Shown here in pieces: positions 9,323-18,256 of a stretch of 64,000 nt of DNA. The number at the start of each line of letters is the position of its first letter. The first letter of the stretch is position 1. The DNA comes from Pseudomonas lundensis (GTDB lineage: Bacteria; Pseudomonadota; Gammaproteobacteria; Pseudomonadales; Pseudomonadaceae): NCBI RefSeq assembly GCF_002269125.1, contig NZ_NQKI01000016.1:1-64000 (forward strand), written 5' to 3'. Made by a program: the position numbers and the translations under genes. The notes beneath the pieces are model-generated. The model had not been told where the DNA came from. It made no database searches and worked only from the letters and a program-made list of their open reading frames with translations.

Positions 9323-9859
9323 TTACTTCACTTCAAACTGACCAACCATTCCTGATTGGTAATGACCTGGTACGTTGCAGGCGAACTCCAGCCCAGCGCT
9401 CTTGGTGAACGTCCAAATGAGCTCTTTGGTTGCGCCAGGTTCGATCAAAACACTGTTGGGATCGTTGTGCTCCATCCCGACCATCTTCATTCCTCCCATG
9501 CTGTGTCCCATATCGTTCATGCTTTGCCCGGACCCAATAGGCGTGAGCGTGCCGTTCTGGAACATGGCTGCCATCTCTTTTTGGTGAGCAGCATGTGCAG
9601 CTGCGTTACCAATATTGAATTCATGCAGCAGCGAACCTTCGTTGCGCAGGACGAATCGAACCGTCTCTCCGGGTTTGACATTGATGTTTTTGGACGCGAA
9701 GAAAATGTCGCCCATTTTCACCTCAACGGTGCGGGTAACCTCGGCAGCGGTTCCAGGTTGACCAATGTCATCTTTGCCATGCCCCACACTAGCCATGGCT
9801 GTAGCACCGAAAAATAGAGCCATTGTCGCGATAACAGGGGTACAAAATTTAGCGTTCAT
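9323..9859 (-). CDS. Cupredoxin-domain periplasmic copper protein
   Basis: The protein has 178 residues starting at the ATG at 9859, with GAGG upstream. It has a signal peptide (CTPVIATMALFFGATAMA) and a cupredoxin fold. Likely type-1 copper ligands are visible: His in LLHEFNIG and the Cys-His pair in FACNVPGHYQSGM. A methionine- and histidine-rich insert (MNDMGHSMGGMKMVGMEH) in the middle could bind further Cu(I). It probably buffers or oxidises copper in the periplasm. It is the first gene of the minus-strand unit that continues into DUF2933 and the ATPase. A CopR-like box lies 76 bp upstream of its start, so copper induction is likely. Confidence 0.85.
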   Translation of the reverse strand: MNAKFCTPVIATMALFFGATAMASVGHGKDDIGQPGTAAEVTRTVEVKMGDIFFASKNINVKPGETVRFVLRNEGSLLHEFNIGNAAAHAAHQKEMAAMFQNGTLTPIGSGQSMNDMGHSMGGMKMVGMEHNDPNSVLIEPGATKELIWTFTKSAGLEFACNVPGHYQSGMVGQFEVK

Positions 9860-9934
9860 AGTGACCTCAAGGATGAGCGAGAAAAACACTCGTTATGTTA
9901 AAGCGACTGAGCTGCCAGTTAACTGACCTGAGCA

Positions 9935-9949
9935 CTACATTTCTGTCAG
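9935..9949 (-). promoter_or_regulatory. CopR-box-like site upstream of the cupredoxin-ATPase operon
   Basis: The minus strand reads CTGACAGAAATGTAG, which matches the site at 10511-10525 at 13 of 15 positions. It lies about 76 bp before the start at 9859. I infer binding of the CopR encoded nearby. Confidence 0.7.
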
Positions 9950-10028
9950 TTTTTAAAATAAACAACGGCGTCTAAGCGACGTCGTTTGTAATCGCAATTA
10001 ATTGCGAAAAGCCTTGAAAACAGGATAT

Positions 10029-10382
10029 TTACTGATGGTTTTCTGAAAGCATTAGTTTGTGTTCGCGTTGCATTTGGTTCAAAACGTCATCGACGATTTT
10101 GTCGTGCTTCTCCATCCAGGCGAGATGCTGTTGGGGCGACATTGATGCATCGGGATGGTCTTGATGGAGTTGGCTCATGATCTCGCCAAGCATTTTCATG
10201 TGGTCTGCCATGTGCACATGGCGTTGGCCCGCTGGGGCTTTTTCGGCTTGAATCAGAACGGTTTCCGCTTTATTACGCATGTTTTCCATGCGTTCCATCA
10301 CTCGATCTCCGCCGCCCTCAGCCCAAGCCGAGGCCGAGAGCAGGATCGAGCCAACCAGAAACACGGTTTTGAGATAGCTCAT
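10029..10382 (-). CDS. Small periplasmic protein in the copper cluster, unknown function
   Basis: The protein has 117 residues from the ATG at 10382, with AAGGAG upstream. A signal peptide (VFLVGSILLSASAWAEGGG) is followed by a helical domain rich in Met and His (MADHMKMLGEIMSQLHQDH, MQREHKLMLSENHQ). It may bind copper in the periplasm, but I do not recognise a named family. It is divergent from copR and shares with it an upstream region holding a CopR-like box, which supports copper control. Confidence 0.65.
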   Translation of the reverse strand: MSYLKTVFLVGSILLSASAWAEGGGDRVMERMENMRNKAETVLIQAEKAPAGQRHVHMADHMKMLGEIMSQLHQDHPDASMSPQQHLAWMEKHDKIVDDVLNQMQREHKLMLSENHQ

Positions 10383-10510
10383 GGGAAGCTCCTTGATAGG
10401 GATGGTGTCCGACTCCTGAGGATTTTTCTCTCTGGAGAGTCGGATGAGCACTTGACGGTGTTCATGGGCAAACTCTAGACAACGCTTGCTGACATCAACC
10501 TGAAGCCAGA

Positions 10511-10525
10511 ATTACATTTCTGTCA
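10511..10525 (+). promoter_or_regulatory. CopR-box-like site between copR and the divergent periplasmic gene
   Basis: The plus strand reads ATTACATTTCTGTCA, the reverse complement of TGACAGAAATGTAAT, which is the form of the known Pseudomonas copper box. It lies 66 bp before copR and 129 bp before the divergent gene at 10382, so it could serve both, including copR autoregulation. Confidence 0.75.
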
Positions 10526-10590
10526 GTTTCTGGTTGGCTGGGCTAATTCGTTGCAAACTCAGCCCCATCATCACTTCGAGAGCCACTCCT

Positions 10591-11280
10591 ATGAGACTGC
10601 TGGTTGCGGAAGACGAACCGAAAATAGGTATCTACTTGCAACAGGGCCTTACTGAGGCTGGGTTCAACGTTGATCGTTTCACCAATGGTACTGAGGCCCT
10701 GCAACACGCCTTGAGCGAAGCGTATGACCTGCTGATTCTGGACGTTATGATGCCCGGTCTGGATGGGTGGGAAGTGCTTCAGAAGGTGCGTTTGGCAGGG
10801 AAAGATGTACCGGTGTTATTTCTGACTGCGCGAGACCGTGTTGAAGATCGCGTTAAGGGGCTTGAGCTCGGAGCGGATGATTACCTGATCAAGCCCTTCG
10901 CATTTTCTGAATTGCTGGCCCGCGTCAGAACACTGCTGCGTCGCGGTAATGGCGCACCTTCGCCAACCAATTTGAAACTGGCCGACCTTGAGGTTGACCT
11001 GCTCAAACGCAGGGCCATTCGGGGGGGGAAACGCATAGACCTGACGGCCAAAGAGTTTGCGCTGCTGGAGTTGCTGCTCCGTCGCCGGGGCGAAGTGCTG
11101 CCGAAGTCGCTCATCGCCTCGCAAGTTTGGGACATGAATTTCGACAGCGATACCAACGTAATCGAAGTTGCGGTGCGCAGGCTCAGGGCGAAGATTGATG
11201 ACAGCTTTGAGGTCAAGCTGATCCACACCGCACGTGGTATGGGCTACATGCTTGATGCTCCGGATTCGGAGTCAAAATGA
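10591..11280 (+). CDS. copR: Copper response regulator CopR (OmpR family)
   Basis: The 229-residue protein starts at the ATG at 10591 ([11 protein letters not shown]); the upstream open frame is not coding-like. The receiver domain has the acidic pair EDE near residue 8, the phosphoacceptor Asp51 in [10 protein letters not shown], and the Lys in LIKPF. The C-terminal winged-helix DNA-binding domain of OmpR type includes [10 protein letters not shown] and [16 protein letters not shown]. It activates copper-resistance promoters when phosphorylated by CopS. The stop codon overlaps the copS start (ATGA at 11277-11280), so translation is coupled. Copper specificity rests on the neighbouring genes and on three matching boxes. 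Confidence 0.92.
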   Translation: MRLLVAEDEPKIGIYLQQGLTEAGFNVDRFTNGTEALQHALSEAYDLLILDVMMPGLDGWEVLQKVRLAGKDVPVLFLTARDRVEDRVKGLELGADDYLIKPFAFSELLARVRTLLRRGNGAPSPTNLKLADLEVDLLKRRAIRGGKRIDLTAKEFALLELLLRRRGEVLPKSLIASQVWDMNFDSDTNVIEVAVRRLRAKIDDSFEVKLIHTARGMGYMLDAPDSESK

Positions 11281-12665
11281 ACCGTCTGTCCCTGACTACA
11301 CGCATGAGTCTAATGTTCATGCTTGCGGTAACAGCTGTGCTCACGGTCGCCGGAGTCAGCTTTAACCACCTCAGCCAGCATCACTTCAAAATGTTGGATC
11401 AAGAGGCTCTAAACGAAAAACTCCACTCAACCCAGAGAATCCTGGGGGAGCTGAAGAGTACCGATCAATTCGGCGAGTTAAAGCCCGAGTTACAGGCTCT
11501 GCTCGGGGCTCACCGTAATTTGACAGCCGTCATCCTAGACGATGACGGGAGGCTACTTTTCGCTGACCCAGGGCCAGTCAATGTTCCGGAGGAGTTCCTC
11601 ACGACCACCAACAATAATTTTTGGGAATGGCAGAACCAAGAGCAGATGTTCCGGGGCTTGACTGCTCAAGCGATGGTGACCGGTCGGGACAAGCCGCTGA
11701 CCGTGATCTTGGTTTTTGATGTTACTGAGCACATGTTTTTCTTCGAGACGCTCCAGCGATGGTTCTGGATAGGGCTGGTGATCAGCGCGCTCGTCAGTGT
11801 GGGGCTGGGCTGGTTGGTTGCCCGCAGTGGCATGCGTCCTATTCGTCAGGTGACCATGGTCGCTGCGTCGATGTCGGCCAAATCACTTAAAGAGCGCATT
11901 CCATTAGCGTCTGTTCCAAAAGAGCTTCAACAGATGGTGTCGTCGTTCAACGCGATGTTGTCACGTCTGGATGATGCTTTTGTCCGGTTATCAAATTTCT
12001 CTGCCGACATTGCTCACGAACTGCGCACACCGGTCAGTAATCTGATGACCCATACCGAAGTGGTGCTCTCTAGAAAAAGGGATATTGAGGACTACGAAGA
12101 CAATCTGTATTCGAATCTGGATGACTTGAAGCGTATGTCTCGGATGATCGACGACATGCTCTTTCTGGCTAAATCTGACAACGGCCTAATCCCCCATGAG
12201 AACAAACCGATAGACCTATTGGAGGTCGTGGAGAAGCTGCTTGAATACTACCGCCTGCTGGCAGATGAGCGCGGCATCAACCTGACGGTTTCAGGTGGAG
12301 GGAGTGTTCGGGGCGACGTACTAATGCTGCACAGAGCTATCTCGAATCTGCTTTCTAATGCGCTGCGGTACACCCCGGAGGGGAGGACCATCAATGTCGA
12401 TATCCGACAGAGAAGTACCTCGACATTTGTGGTCGTGGAAAACCCAGGAGAAACCATTGCACCCGAACACCTTGAAAAGCTCTTCGATCGATTTTATCGC
12501 GCGGATCCGGCACGCCGTGAAGGGAGCCCCAGCAACGCTGGACTGGGGCTCTCAATTACGCGGTCGATCGTAGAAGCCCATGAAGGCAAGATCTGGTGCA
12601 CCTCATCCAATCGAAAAACAGCCTTCCATATGGAATTTCCTAATGCCGGATCGAAATGTGCCTAG
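11277..12665 (+). CDS. copS: Copper sensor histidine kinase CopS
   Basis: The 462-residue inner-membrane kinase has an N-terminal helix ([18 protein letters not shown]), a periplasmic sensor region of about 130 residues and a second helix near residue 165 ([20 protein letters not shown]). A HAMP linker, an H-box [14 protein letters not shown] with the phosphoacceptor His near residue 247, and an ATPase domain follow ([31 protein letters not shown]). Its length fits the CusS/CopS/IrlB heavy-metal kinase family. It pairs with CopR through a four-base overlap. A strong hairpin lies just after the stop. Confidence 0.92.
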   Translation: MNRLSLTTRMSLMFMLAVTAVLTVAGVSFNHLSQHHFKMLDQEALNEKLHSTQRILGELKSTDQFGELKPELQALLGAHRNLTAVILDDDGRLLFADPGPVNVPEEFLTTTNNNFWEWQNQEQMFRGLTAQAMVTGRDKPLTVILVFDVTEHMFFFETLQRWFWIGLVISALVSVGLGWLVARSGMRPIRQVTMVAASMSAKSLKERIPLASVPKELQQMVSSFNAMLSRLDDAFVRLSNFSADIAHELRTPVSNLMTHTEVVLSRKRDIEDYEDNLYSNLDDLKRMSRMIDDMLFLAKSDNGLIPHENKPIDLLEVVEKLLEYYRLLADERGINLTVSGGGSVRGDVLMLHRAISNLLSNALRYTPEGRTINVDIRQRSTSTFVVVENPGETIAPEHLEKLFDRFYRADPARREGSPSNAGLGLSITRSIVEAHEGKIWCTSSNRKTAFHMEFPNAGSKCA

Positions 12666-12680
12666 CCTCGCTCAGGCGCT

Positions 12681-12716
12681 GTCTTGGAGCAAAGGTCGCG
12701 GCCTTTGCTCCAAGAC
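12681..12716 (+). terminator. Perfect 15-bp hairpin after copS
   Basis: Arms GTCTTGGAGCAAAGG and CCTTTGCTCCAAGAC pair perfectly around a six-base loop, 16 bases after the copS stop. There is no run of T after it, so it may act as a processing or RNA-stability element and not as a classical terminator. Confidence 0.6.
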
Positions 12717-12822
12717 GGATTGACCGAAAGGCTTCAGAGAGAAAGCCAAGGTAACGCACATCGGGAAAATAAAAAGCCACGATGACAACCCTCAATTCTG
12801 GACCAGAGGGCACGCGCAAAGC

Positions 12823-12837
12823 TTACTGAAATGTAAT
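12823..12837 (+). promoter_or_regulatory. CopR-box-like site upstream of copCD
   Basis: TTACTGAAATGTAAT differs by two bases from TGACAGAAATGTAAT, the complement of the site at 10511-10525. It lies 188 bp before copC, so the copCD transcript should have a long leader. Confidence 0.7.
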
Positions 12838-13024
12838 CGAATGGTCGGCAGTCATGTGGCATCGTGTCCTAGCTCTATAACGCGGTCATCCTGATCCACT
12901 ACCTGGGTTCAGTACGCGGCATACGCTTGGTATTCGCTTGTGGTTTTAACCGGAATTGAGAAGTAAAACCAGATCTCCCCCCACCCAACCTCGAACCAAC
13001 AGCTTATGCTGTGAGGAGTCTTGC

Positions 13025-13408
13025 ATGTCATTCTTTAAAACTACTACCGTAGTTGCTGCACTTACCGCCGGTTTGCTCGTGAGCGCTATCGCTCAGGCGC
13101 ATCCAAAGCTGATGTCTTCGACCCCTGCGGACGGCTCGACGTCTGCGGCACCTTCCAAGATCGAGCTGCACTTCTCGGAGAACCTCACGACTCAGTTCTC
13201 GGGAGCGAAACTGATCATGACTGACATGCCGGGTATGCCGAATTCACCTATGGGCGTTAAGGCTGGTGTCGCAGGCGGCGACGATCCGAAAATGATGGTT
13301 ATCACGCCCGCCGCTCCGCTAACCACTGGTACTTATAAGGTCGAGTGGCGTGCGGTCTCTTCCGACACTCATCCCGTCACTGGCAACTTCTCTTTTAAAG
13401 TGAAATGA
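13025..13408 (+). CDS. copC: Periplasmic copper-binding protein CopC
   Basis: The 127-residue protein starts at the ATG at 13025, after GTGAGGAG. It has a signal peptide cut before His in AQAHPKLMSS, so that His1 supplies the Cu(II) site together with the DTHP segment near the C-terminus. A methionine-rich Cu(I) region, MTDMPGMPNSPMG, lies in the middle of the beta-barrel. It carries copper in the periplasm and hands it to CopD, which follows after three bases. The multicopper oxidase CopA and outer-membrane CopB, which usually precede copC in Pseudomonas cop operons, are absent from the window. Confidence 0.92.
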   Translation: MSFFKTTTVVAALTAGLLVSAIAQAHPKLMSSTPADGSTSAAPSKIELHFSENLTTQFSGAKLIMTDMPGMPNSPMGVKAGVAGGDDPKMMVITPAAPLTTGTYKVEWRAVSSDTHPVTGNFSFKVK

Positions 13409-13411
13409 TCC

Positions 13412-14350
13412 ATGAGCGACTCAATCAACATCGCCGTTCGTTTTGCTCTTTATATGGACCTCATGCTGCTGTTTGGATTGGCCATTTTTGGTTTGTACAG
13501 CCTTAGGGGAAAAGAGCGAGTGTCCGGCGCCGTCTTGAACTTTGAGTCGCTCATTTTCGGCACAGCAGTTATTGGTGTGCTTCTGTCTCTTATCTCTATG
13601 CTTTTACTTGCTAAAGCAATGAGCGGTGTTTCAGAGTTTAGTGAGCTTCATCGTCACATTTTTGAGATGGTCATCACGGGGACCGACGTCGGGCTCATGT
13701 GGATGGTCCGAATAGCTGCCCTGGTTCTAGCGGGTATCGGCTTGACGCTAAACAAACGCTTTCCGACCCTCAGCTTGTGGGTGGTTACCTTGTGCGGTGC
13801 GATCGCGCTAGCCACCCTCGCCTGGACTGGGCATGGCGCTATGGATGAAGGCGACCGGCGTTACATACATTTCGCCAGCGACATCTTCCACCTGTTCGCA
13901 GCAGGAGGCTGGCTGGGCGCTCTGGCGGCATTCGCTTTATTGCTACGTACGAAGGTACTCAATGGCGAACAAGAGGTGCGAATTCTCTCTCGAGTGCTTA
14001 CTGGGTTTGAATCAACCGGTGCATTGATTGTAGTGAGCCTAGGCATTACCGGCATAGTAAATTATCTATTCATTGTAGGCCCAACACTAAATGGTGTCGT
14101 GTTTAGCACTTATGGTGCACTGCTTTGTTTGAAAATTTTACTATTTGCAGCAATGCTTGTATTAGCCACGATGAACCGGCTCCACTTGAGTCCACTTTTA
14201 GAACGATCGATCAAAAGCGGAGAATACACTGTCGCCGTTAATTCTTTGCGACGCAGCATGGCCATAGAGTTCTCAGTAGCGATAATAATAGTGTGCCTGG
14301 TCGCCTGGCTAGGAACCTTGAGCCCAGAGATGGATATGGGCACCGTATAG
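13412..14350 (+). CDS. copD: Inner-membrane copper transport protein CopD
   Basis: The 312-residue protein has about eight membrane helices and matches the CopD/PcoD/YebZ family. Histidine and methionine residues in and near the helices ([32 protein letters not shown]) are the likely copper ligands. It is thought to move copper across the inner membrane together with CopC. Its start lies three bases after the copC stop, so the two form an operon controlled by the CopR-like box upstream of copC. Base use is more AT-rich near the end (14040-14290) than in copC. Confidence 0.9.
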   Translation: MSDSINIAVRFALYMDLMLLFGLAIFGLYSLRGKERVSGAVLNFESLIFGTAVIGVLLSLISMLLLAKAMSGVSEFSELHRHIFEMVITGTDVGLMWMVRIAALVLAGIGLTLNKRFPTLSLWVVTLCGAIALATLAWTGHGAMDEGDRRYIHFASDIFHLFAAGGWLGALAAFALLLRTKVLNGEQEVRILSRVLTGFESTGALIVVSLGITGIVNYLFIVGPTLNGVVFSTYGALLCLKILLFAAMLVLATMNRLHLSPLLERSIKSGEYTVAVNSLRRSMAIEFSVAIIIVCLVAWLGTLSPEMDMGTV

Positions 14351-14768
14351 AGGGCGGCCCAAATGCATTCCTACGGCGAACGACCGTAAAGGGTCGAAAG
14401 CGGTCACTCGCCAACGTCCGCTTTTGGCCGATTGCTGCCCGTTACGAAGGGCTGCAACCGACCCGTAGCTGCCCCTTGTGGTATGCAACTAACGACCAGA
14501 AGCAGCCTAGCAGGCAGACACGCGATCATCTGCTTCTAATACGCTGGTCTTGATCTACTCAGGATCAAGTCTGCCGTCGTGATCTATTATGCATTCTTTG
14601 TGTTTCATGTTTTTCTGCGTCTGACAGGTCGTCATCTCATGCTGAACAGGGTCACAGTGTGGGCCAGCCCCCTACGTTCAATAAATTTCCGGCGATAAAA
14701 CCGTCTGAAATCGAATTCCGAGTGCTCAGAGATCGGCCACCATTGTTGCTCTTACAGCGAAGAGAACC
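14351..14768. other. Intergenic region between the copper block and the MobI-like gene
   Basis: No gene is supported. Positions 14380-14480 carry GC-rich direct and inverted elements (AAAGGGTCGAAAGCGG and CGTCCGCTTTTGGCCG) of the kind scattered in Pseudomonas intergenic DNA. At 14687-14716 a stretch beginning TTTCCGGCGATAAAACCG closely resembles one at 24275-24304 near the excisionase-like gene. Confidence 0.4.
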
Positions 14769-15227
14769 ATGATTATGAGCACAGATGCACAAACTATAGT
14801 CACCTTGTTGGATCAACAGTACGAACAGTTGCTTGTGGACGCGAGATGTCTGGCCGCAAGCTATGTGGATGCGTCCATAAAGAAATATAAAAAGACCGGA
14901 GTTAAGTCTGTCGTGGCTGCCGTGTCAATCAAGCAAACGAGCCCTAATGCGTACTCGATTTACTGGTGCAAATTGGTACCGCTGCAAGGACAAAAAAACA
15001 AATTCGCGCCGCTGACTATTGCCAAGGGGAATGGAAAACATAAATACCCGGCTTCCTCGTTCGAGTTTGTTGAATACACATACCGTCGCCTCGTTCTACA
15101 AGTTGAGAGTCGGCTTGCAGAGATTCGCCGAATTGCGAGCGAGAATCGTCAGCTACGTCGGACGTTGGTCGCTTATGAGAAGAAGCTGTCTAGGTACCAA
15201 GCGCTTAATCATGACCCCCTCTATTAG
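14769..15227 (+). CDS. MobI-like conjugative element protein
   Basis: The 152-residue soluble protein has no signal peptide. Its pattern, SYVDASIKKYKKTGVKSVVA, then a central stretch containing IYWCKL, then a helix AEIRRIASENRQLRRTLV, resembles from memory the MobI(A/C) family. Those proteins assist relaxasome function at oriT in SXT/IncA/C-type elements. The gene is followed by a region with repeated short motifs (15248-15529) that could be an origin or regulatory zone. No relaxase or mating-pair genes are in the window. An ATG at 14775 is an alternative start. The family assignment needs a profile search. Confidence 0.5.
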   Translation: MIMSTDAQTIVTLLDQQYEQLLVDARCLAASYVDASIKKYKKTGVKSVVAAVSIKQTSPNAYSIYWCKLVPLQGQKNKFAPLTIAKGNGKHKYPASSFEFVEYTYRRLVLQVESRLAEIRRIASENRQLRRTLVAYEKKLSRYQALNHDPLY

Positions 15228-15247
15228 GGAGGTAAGCGGCTGAGCAG

Positions 15248-15529
15248 CTATAAGCAGTGCCGAACAGATCTGGCCCGCTTGTAAATCCCGAAAGCCCCGA
15301 GCAGCTTGGTCTGGCGGGGCGTTATCTAATCAGCAGTGAACTCCGGCGAGACATGTTGCTGCGCTTGGTCGGGACAGGCATCGGGGGCGAGCTATAAGCA
15401 GTGTAGGGCGCTAAATCTACTTGCTGTCAGCTAGCATGCCCGTGCAGACAGGGGCGAAGGCCATATTTGCTATTAGTAGTGACGCTTACGACCGAGTCAG
15501 CCGGCCAGCTGTGATCTGTATTAGCAGTG
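15248..15529 (+). repeat. Five iteron-like direct repeats (consensus CTATWAGCAGTG)
   Basis: Copies lie at 15248-15259 (CTATAAGCAGTG), 15326-15338 (CTAATCAGCAGTG), 15392-15403 (CTATAAGCAGTG), 15470-15481 (CTATTAGTAGTG) and 15518-15529 (GTATTAGCAGTG). All are on the same strand in a gene-free stretch. The ends are 79, 65, 78 and 48 bp apart. They may be binding sites for an element-encoded protein, at an oriT, an origin or a regulatory zone. Nothing else is seen in the 15228-15620 interval. Confidence 0.55.
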
Positions 15530-15620
15530 AAAGGCTTCACTTTCATAAAATAAACATTGGTAGGTGTCGTTCTAGCTGTTACTTGTGTCGCGCAGCGTAT
15601 GGCAAAGGTGATGCGCTACC

Positions 15621-15980
15621 CTAACTGCCTCCCTGCTGTTCGAATGCAATGCGGTTCATTACGCACATGGGGATAGGATATCCCTGAATGTGTGTCGTGA
15701 GGGCCTCGTTGCCTGCGATCACCATGATGCAGGAGAGACCTCTGCGGAAGCGCATTCCTCGTCCTGAGTAGTTGCGCGGGATGATCTCCCAGGATTCGTC
15801 GTCGTAGTAACAACCAACGATTTCTGACCAGTGCAATTGGATGCCCGCGCCCATTATGCCTACTGGGGTCAGGCAGAAAATTTCTATTTGAGTTTCCTGC
15901 TCAAGAGGTACAGCGTAAACCCGACCGTTTGGTGCGATAGGTGGAAAATATTGCCCGTTACTGAGGTGACGAAATTCCAT
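15621..15980 (-). CDS. Island protein of unknown function, MEFRHL family, copy 1
   Basis: The protein has 119 residues from the ATG at 15980. It is clearly paralogous to the plus-strand gene at 23854: shared segments include MEFRHL-NGQ-FPP-APNGR, EIFCLTP-GI, YYDD-SWEII-RNY and GRGMRFRRG. It is compact, with no signal peptide or membrane segment. Aromatic and glycine residues suggest a small beta-rich fold. I do not recognise the family. The two copies also share upstream sequence, with TTGGGWTT 60-61 nt before each ATG, so the whole promoter-gene unit seems duplicated and diverged within the element. Confidence 0.6.
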   Translation of the reverse strand: MEFRHLSNGQYFPPIAPNGRVYAVPLEQETQIEIFCLTPVGIMGAGIQLHWSEIVGCYYDDESWEIIPRNYSGRGMRFRRGLSCIMVIAGNEALTTHIQGYPIPMCVMNRIAFEQQGGS

Positions 15981-16011
15981 GCTTGTGCTCCGGATAGATG
16001 AGTTCGCTAGA

Positions 16012-16040
16012 CACTCTTTGGTAGCTTTCGGAAAACCCAA
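16012..16040 (-). promoter_or_regulatory. Shared island motif TTGGGW-N17-ARRSTG, copy A
   Basis: TTGGGTTTTCC followed, 17 bases after the hexamer, by AGAGTG; 60 nt before the start at 15980. It is one of six copies (see findings). Confidence 0.55.
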
Positions 16041-16262
16041 GATGAGATGTTGCCTGCGAGTCGGCGCACGAGTTTTAGCGTACTGGACAAGATAGCTCGC
16101 CACATGGGGGGCATGTCGCTGATCTAAACCCTTTGGCGCTCCGGTTACTTTCGCTATGGTACGGAAATTGATAGCCCTCCCCGAACTTATCCTCGACCTC
16201 ATAGGCTTGGGAAAATACTTCATGTCGCAGCGTTAGAGTGCCTTGCCGATGGATTGGGTAAG

Positions 16263-16294
16263 CGCCCGCTGCCAAGTGGCAGCGGGCGGTTTAT
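16263..16294 (+). terminator. Rho-independent terminator
   Basis: CGCCCGCTGCC pairs perfectly with GGCAGCGGGCG around AAGT, and the plus strand continues GTTTATT. No plus-strand gene is seen immediately upstream, so it may end an unrecognised small transcript. Confidence 0.65.
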
Positions 16295-16323
16295 TGCAGG
16301 TATCTGGTTGTTCTACTGAAGGT

Positions 16324-16443
16324 TCAATCGTCGCTGTGCCTCTTGTCCAGGTACGTTGCGACTATATATCCAATTACAGCGGCGATAGTCAGCGCACTGA
16401 TGACGGCAATCACGGCATATGCAAGCAACTCAAAACGATCCAT
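16324..16443 (-). CDS. Small single-pass membrane protein, MDRFELL family, copy 1
   Basis: This is a 39-residue protein from the ATG at 16443, preceded by GGTGAGGGG. The sequence is MDRFELLAYAVIAV, continuing as one membrane helix and ending YLDKRHSDD. A paralogue at 21514 shares MDRFELL, the helix pattern with IGY, and YLDK at the inner end. Conservation between two copies in the same element makes it a real gene despite its size. Topology suggests a short N-terminus, one helix and a charged cytoplasmic tail. Function is unknown; small membrane regulators or toxins are possible. A copy of the shared island motif lies 58 nt upstream. Confidence 0.65.
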   Translation of the reverse strand: MDRFELLAYAVIAVISALTIAAVIGYIVATYLDKRHSDD

Positions 16444-16472
16444 CCCCTCACCCCTTTTATTCGATATAAGCC

Positions 16473-16501
16473 GAGTTTAAGGGCGTCTGATCTAATCCCA
16501 A
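16473..16501 (-). promoter_or_regulatory. Shared island motif TTGGGW-N17-ARRSTG, copy B
   Basis: TTGGGATTAGA followed, 17 bases after the hexamer, by AAACTC; 58 nt before the start at 16443. A possible -10 (TATATC) lies further downstream in the same direction. Confidence 0.5.
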
Positions 16502-16517
16502 ATCTGCAGAGTGATGG

Positions 16518-17461
16518 CTAGCGGCTGGGACCGGCGGCCTCCGTCAGTGGGGTGGTTCGTGCACCGACGTATGCATCAGTTTCCCAAATACGCAGATATC
16601 CGAGCTCATAAGCGAGCTGATTCCGCGCCTCTATATCCTCACCGTGGGGAGCGTTCCCCCCAAGAATCGGAGCTTTATGACCCGACATTTGCCAGTAAAA
16701 CTCGCAGGCATATGCTGCTCGGCAATCATCAATACTTAGCCCATGAGCAAGTAAAAGTTCCTTCGCAGCAGGAAGGTTCTTTTGTTTCCATTTACGCCAT
16801 GCCTCTAGCGTTGCTGGGTGGCCACGCCGTGGATTTTCAATTGCGGAGGCCTTCTCCAAGATAGTCATTTGCTCAGGGCTTGAGATATTAATAATCCGGT
16901 TGTCATATGGATCTTCACTGCTAATGACATAAAAAATTTTTTCTGCTACGGCGTCCTTCTGCGCACTTTTTGCATCGAAGAAGAAAGCCTCTCGTAGCGA
17001 AACGCCCAAGTATCGAACTAGCCTGATTAACATTACTAGGTGTTCTGAGAGGTGAACTTGAATGTCTTCCATTGCGGCCTCGAACACCACTTGATCAAGG
17101 CTGCGCGGGACTGTAATCCGTGCATGGCTTGGAAAGCTAATATCAGGACTCACAACTTTCCAATCACCATTAGTTGCAAGGTCCATCACCGAGCTGACTG
17201 TCTCAAGAAGGCTCACCGCGCATTGCTGCGACAGATTGCCGTTGTACGCCTGAGTGCAGAGTTCTTCGTCGTATTGCCGCACCAGTTTTTTTTGACGTGC
17301 TCTAGGATATCCACCTCATGAGATTCCTTTGCGTAAATACTGAACTGGGTCCACTGCTGGTCGTGGATTGTGGCCTCGTGCTGACTGAGGCGGCCCCACC
17401 GGACTGCCTCTTTGAGGATCTCCGAGCCAGCTTTGCTCAAGTCCCGGTCAAAATGTTTCAT
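16518..17461 (-). CDS. Unknown protein in two frames, joined by a -1 shift at an A8 run
   Basis: The ATG at 17461 follows GGAGG with good spacing and opens a frame (MKHFDRDLSKAGSEILKEA) that ends at 17213. The longer second frame (254 residues with the start at 17282) continues the coding pattern without its own ribosome binding site. They meet at eight A on the coding strand (17286-17293): a -1 shift there gives ...EHVKKKLVRQYDEEL... and one protein of about 314 residues. This is either a frameshift mutation, a sequencing error in the homopolymer, or programmed slippage at A AAA AAC. The C-terminal part is soluble and helical. No family is recognised. Confidence 0.5.
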
Positions 17462-17627
17462 GGTCATTCCTCCAATCAGCTCAGGTATTGAGCTCTGGTG
17501 GATAGGATGAGCAATAAAAGATTGTCTGAGGCTCGGTTTCAGTCGCTTTCAGCGTCTGAAATTAACGAGCGCATCCATCCCGTAAACGGTCGTTTTGGGA
17601 ACATCGCTCCTGACCATCATTTCCGAC

Positions 17628-17656
17628 TTGGGATTCCCCGATTCCGTGTCACTTTT
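17628..17656 (+). promoter_or_regulatory. Shared island motif TTGGGWTT, copy C
   Basis: TTGGGATTCCCC lies 59 nt before the resolvase start at 17687. The downstream half differs from the other copies, but GTGTC is present as in copies A and F, eight bases closer. Confidence 0.45.
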
Positions 17657-17686
17657 CCAGTACAGCAATCAGTGTGAGGAAAACAC

Positions 17687-18256
17687 ATGGGAAAAAGGAT
17701 TGGGTACGCCCGCGTTTCGACCGACGACCAGAATCTGGATCTGCAGCGCGATGTGCTCACCCTGGCTGGGTGCAGCGTGATCTATGAAGAGACCATGAGC
17801 GGCAAGTCTGCGAATCGGCCAGAGCTGGTGCATTGCCTGAAAGCACTTCGCACTGGCGACACCTTGATCGTCTGGCGGCTCGATAGGCTTGGACGATCTT
17901 TACCTGACCTCGTTGGGATCGTAGGTCAGCTGGAGCGGGAAGCGGTGGGATTCGAGTCGATCAATGAGCACATCGAGACCACCAGCGCGGCAGGAAAATT
18001 AATCTTCCATGTGTTTGCCGCCCTGGCCGAGTTCGAGCGCAATTTAATTCGTGAACGCACGAAGGCTGGTTTAGACGCGGCACGTGCTCGCGGCCGAAAG
18101 GGGGGGCGCAAACCATCTCTGGATGAGCTCCAAACCCGTGAAATCAAAGCCCTACTCAGGGACCCGCATATCCATGTGACAGACGTTGCACGCAGATATG
18201 GCATCTCTCGCAGCACTCTATACCGGTATGTCGGCAGCGTCAGACCAGACAGATAA
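17687..18256 (+). CDS. Serine recombinase of the resolvase/invertase family
   Basis: The 189-residue protein has a catalytic N-terminal domain with the active serine in IGYARVSTDDQN (about residue 10). Conserved arginines lie in WRLDRLGRSLPDL, and the long E-helix includes FAALAEFERNLIRERT. A short C-terminal helix-turn-helix (VTDVARRYGISRSTLYRYV) completes the Tn3 resolvase/Hin type. It cuts and rejoins DNA at a res or inversion site. GTGAGGA precedes the ATG. The IS1182-type element starts 250 bp downstream, and no matching transposase is adjacent, so it may be an element-maintenance recombinase or a transposon remnant. Confidence 0.92.
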   Translation: MGKRIGYARVSTDDQNLDLQRDVLTLAGCSVIYEETMSGKSANRPELVHCLKALRTGDTLIVWRLDRLGRSLPDLVGIVGQLEREAVGFESINEHIETTSAAGKLIFHVFAALAEFERNLIRERTKAGLDAARARGRKGGRKPSLDELQTREIKALLRDPHIHVTDVARRYGISRSTLYRYVGSVRPDR

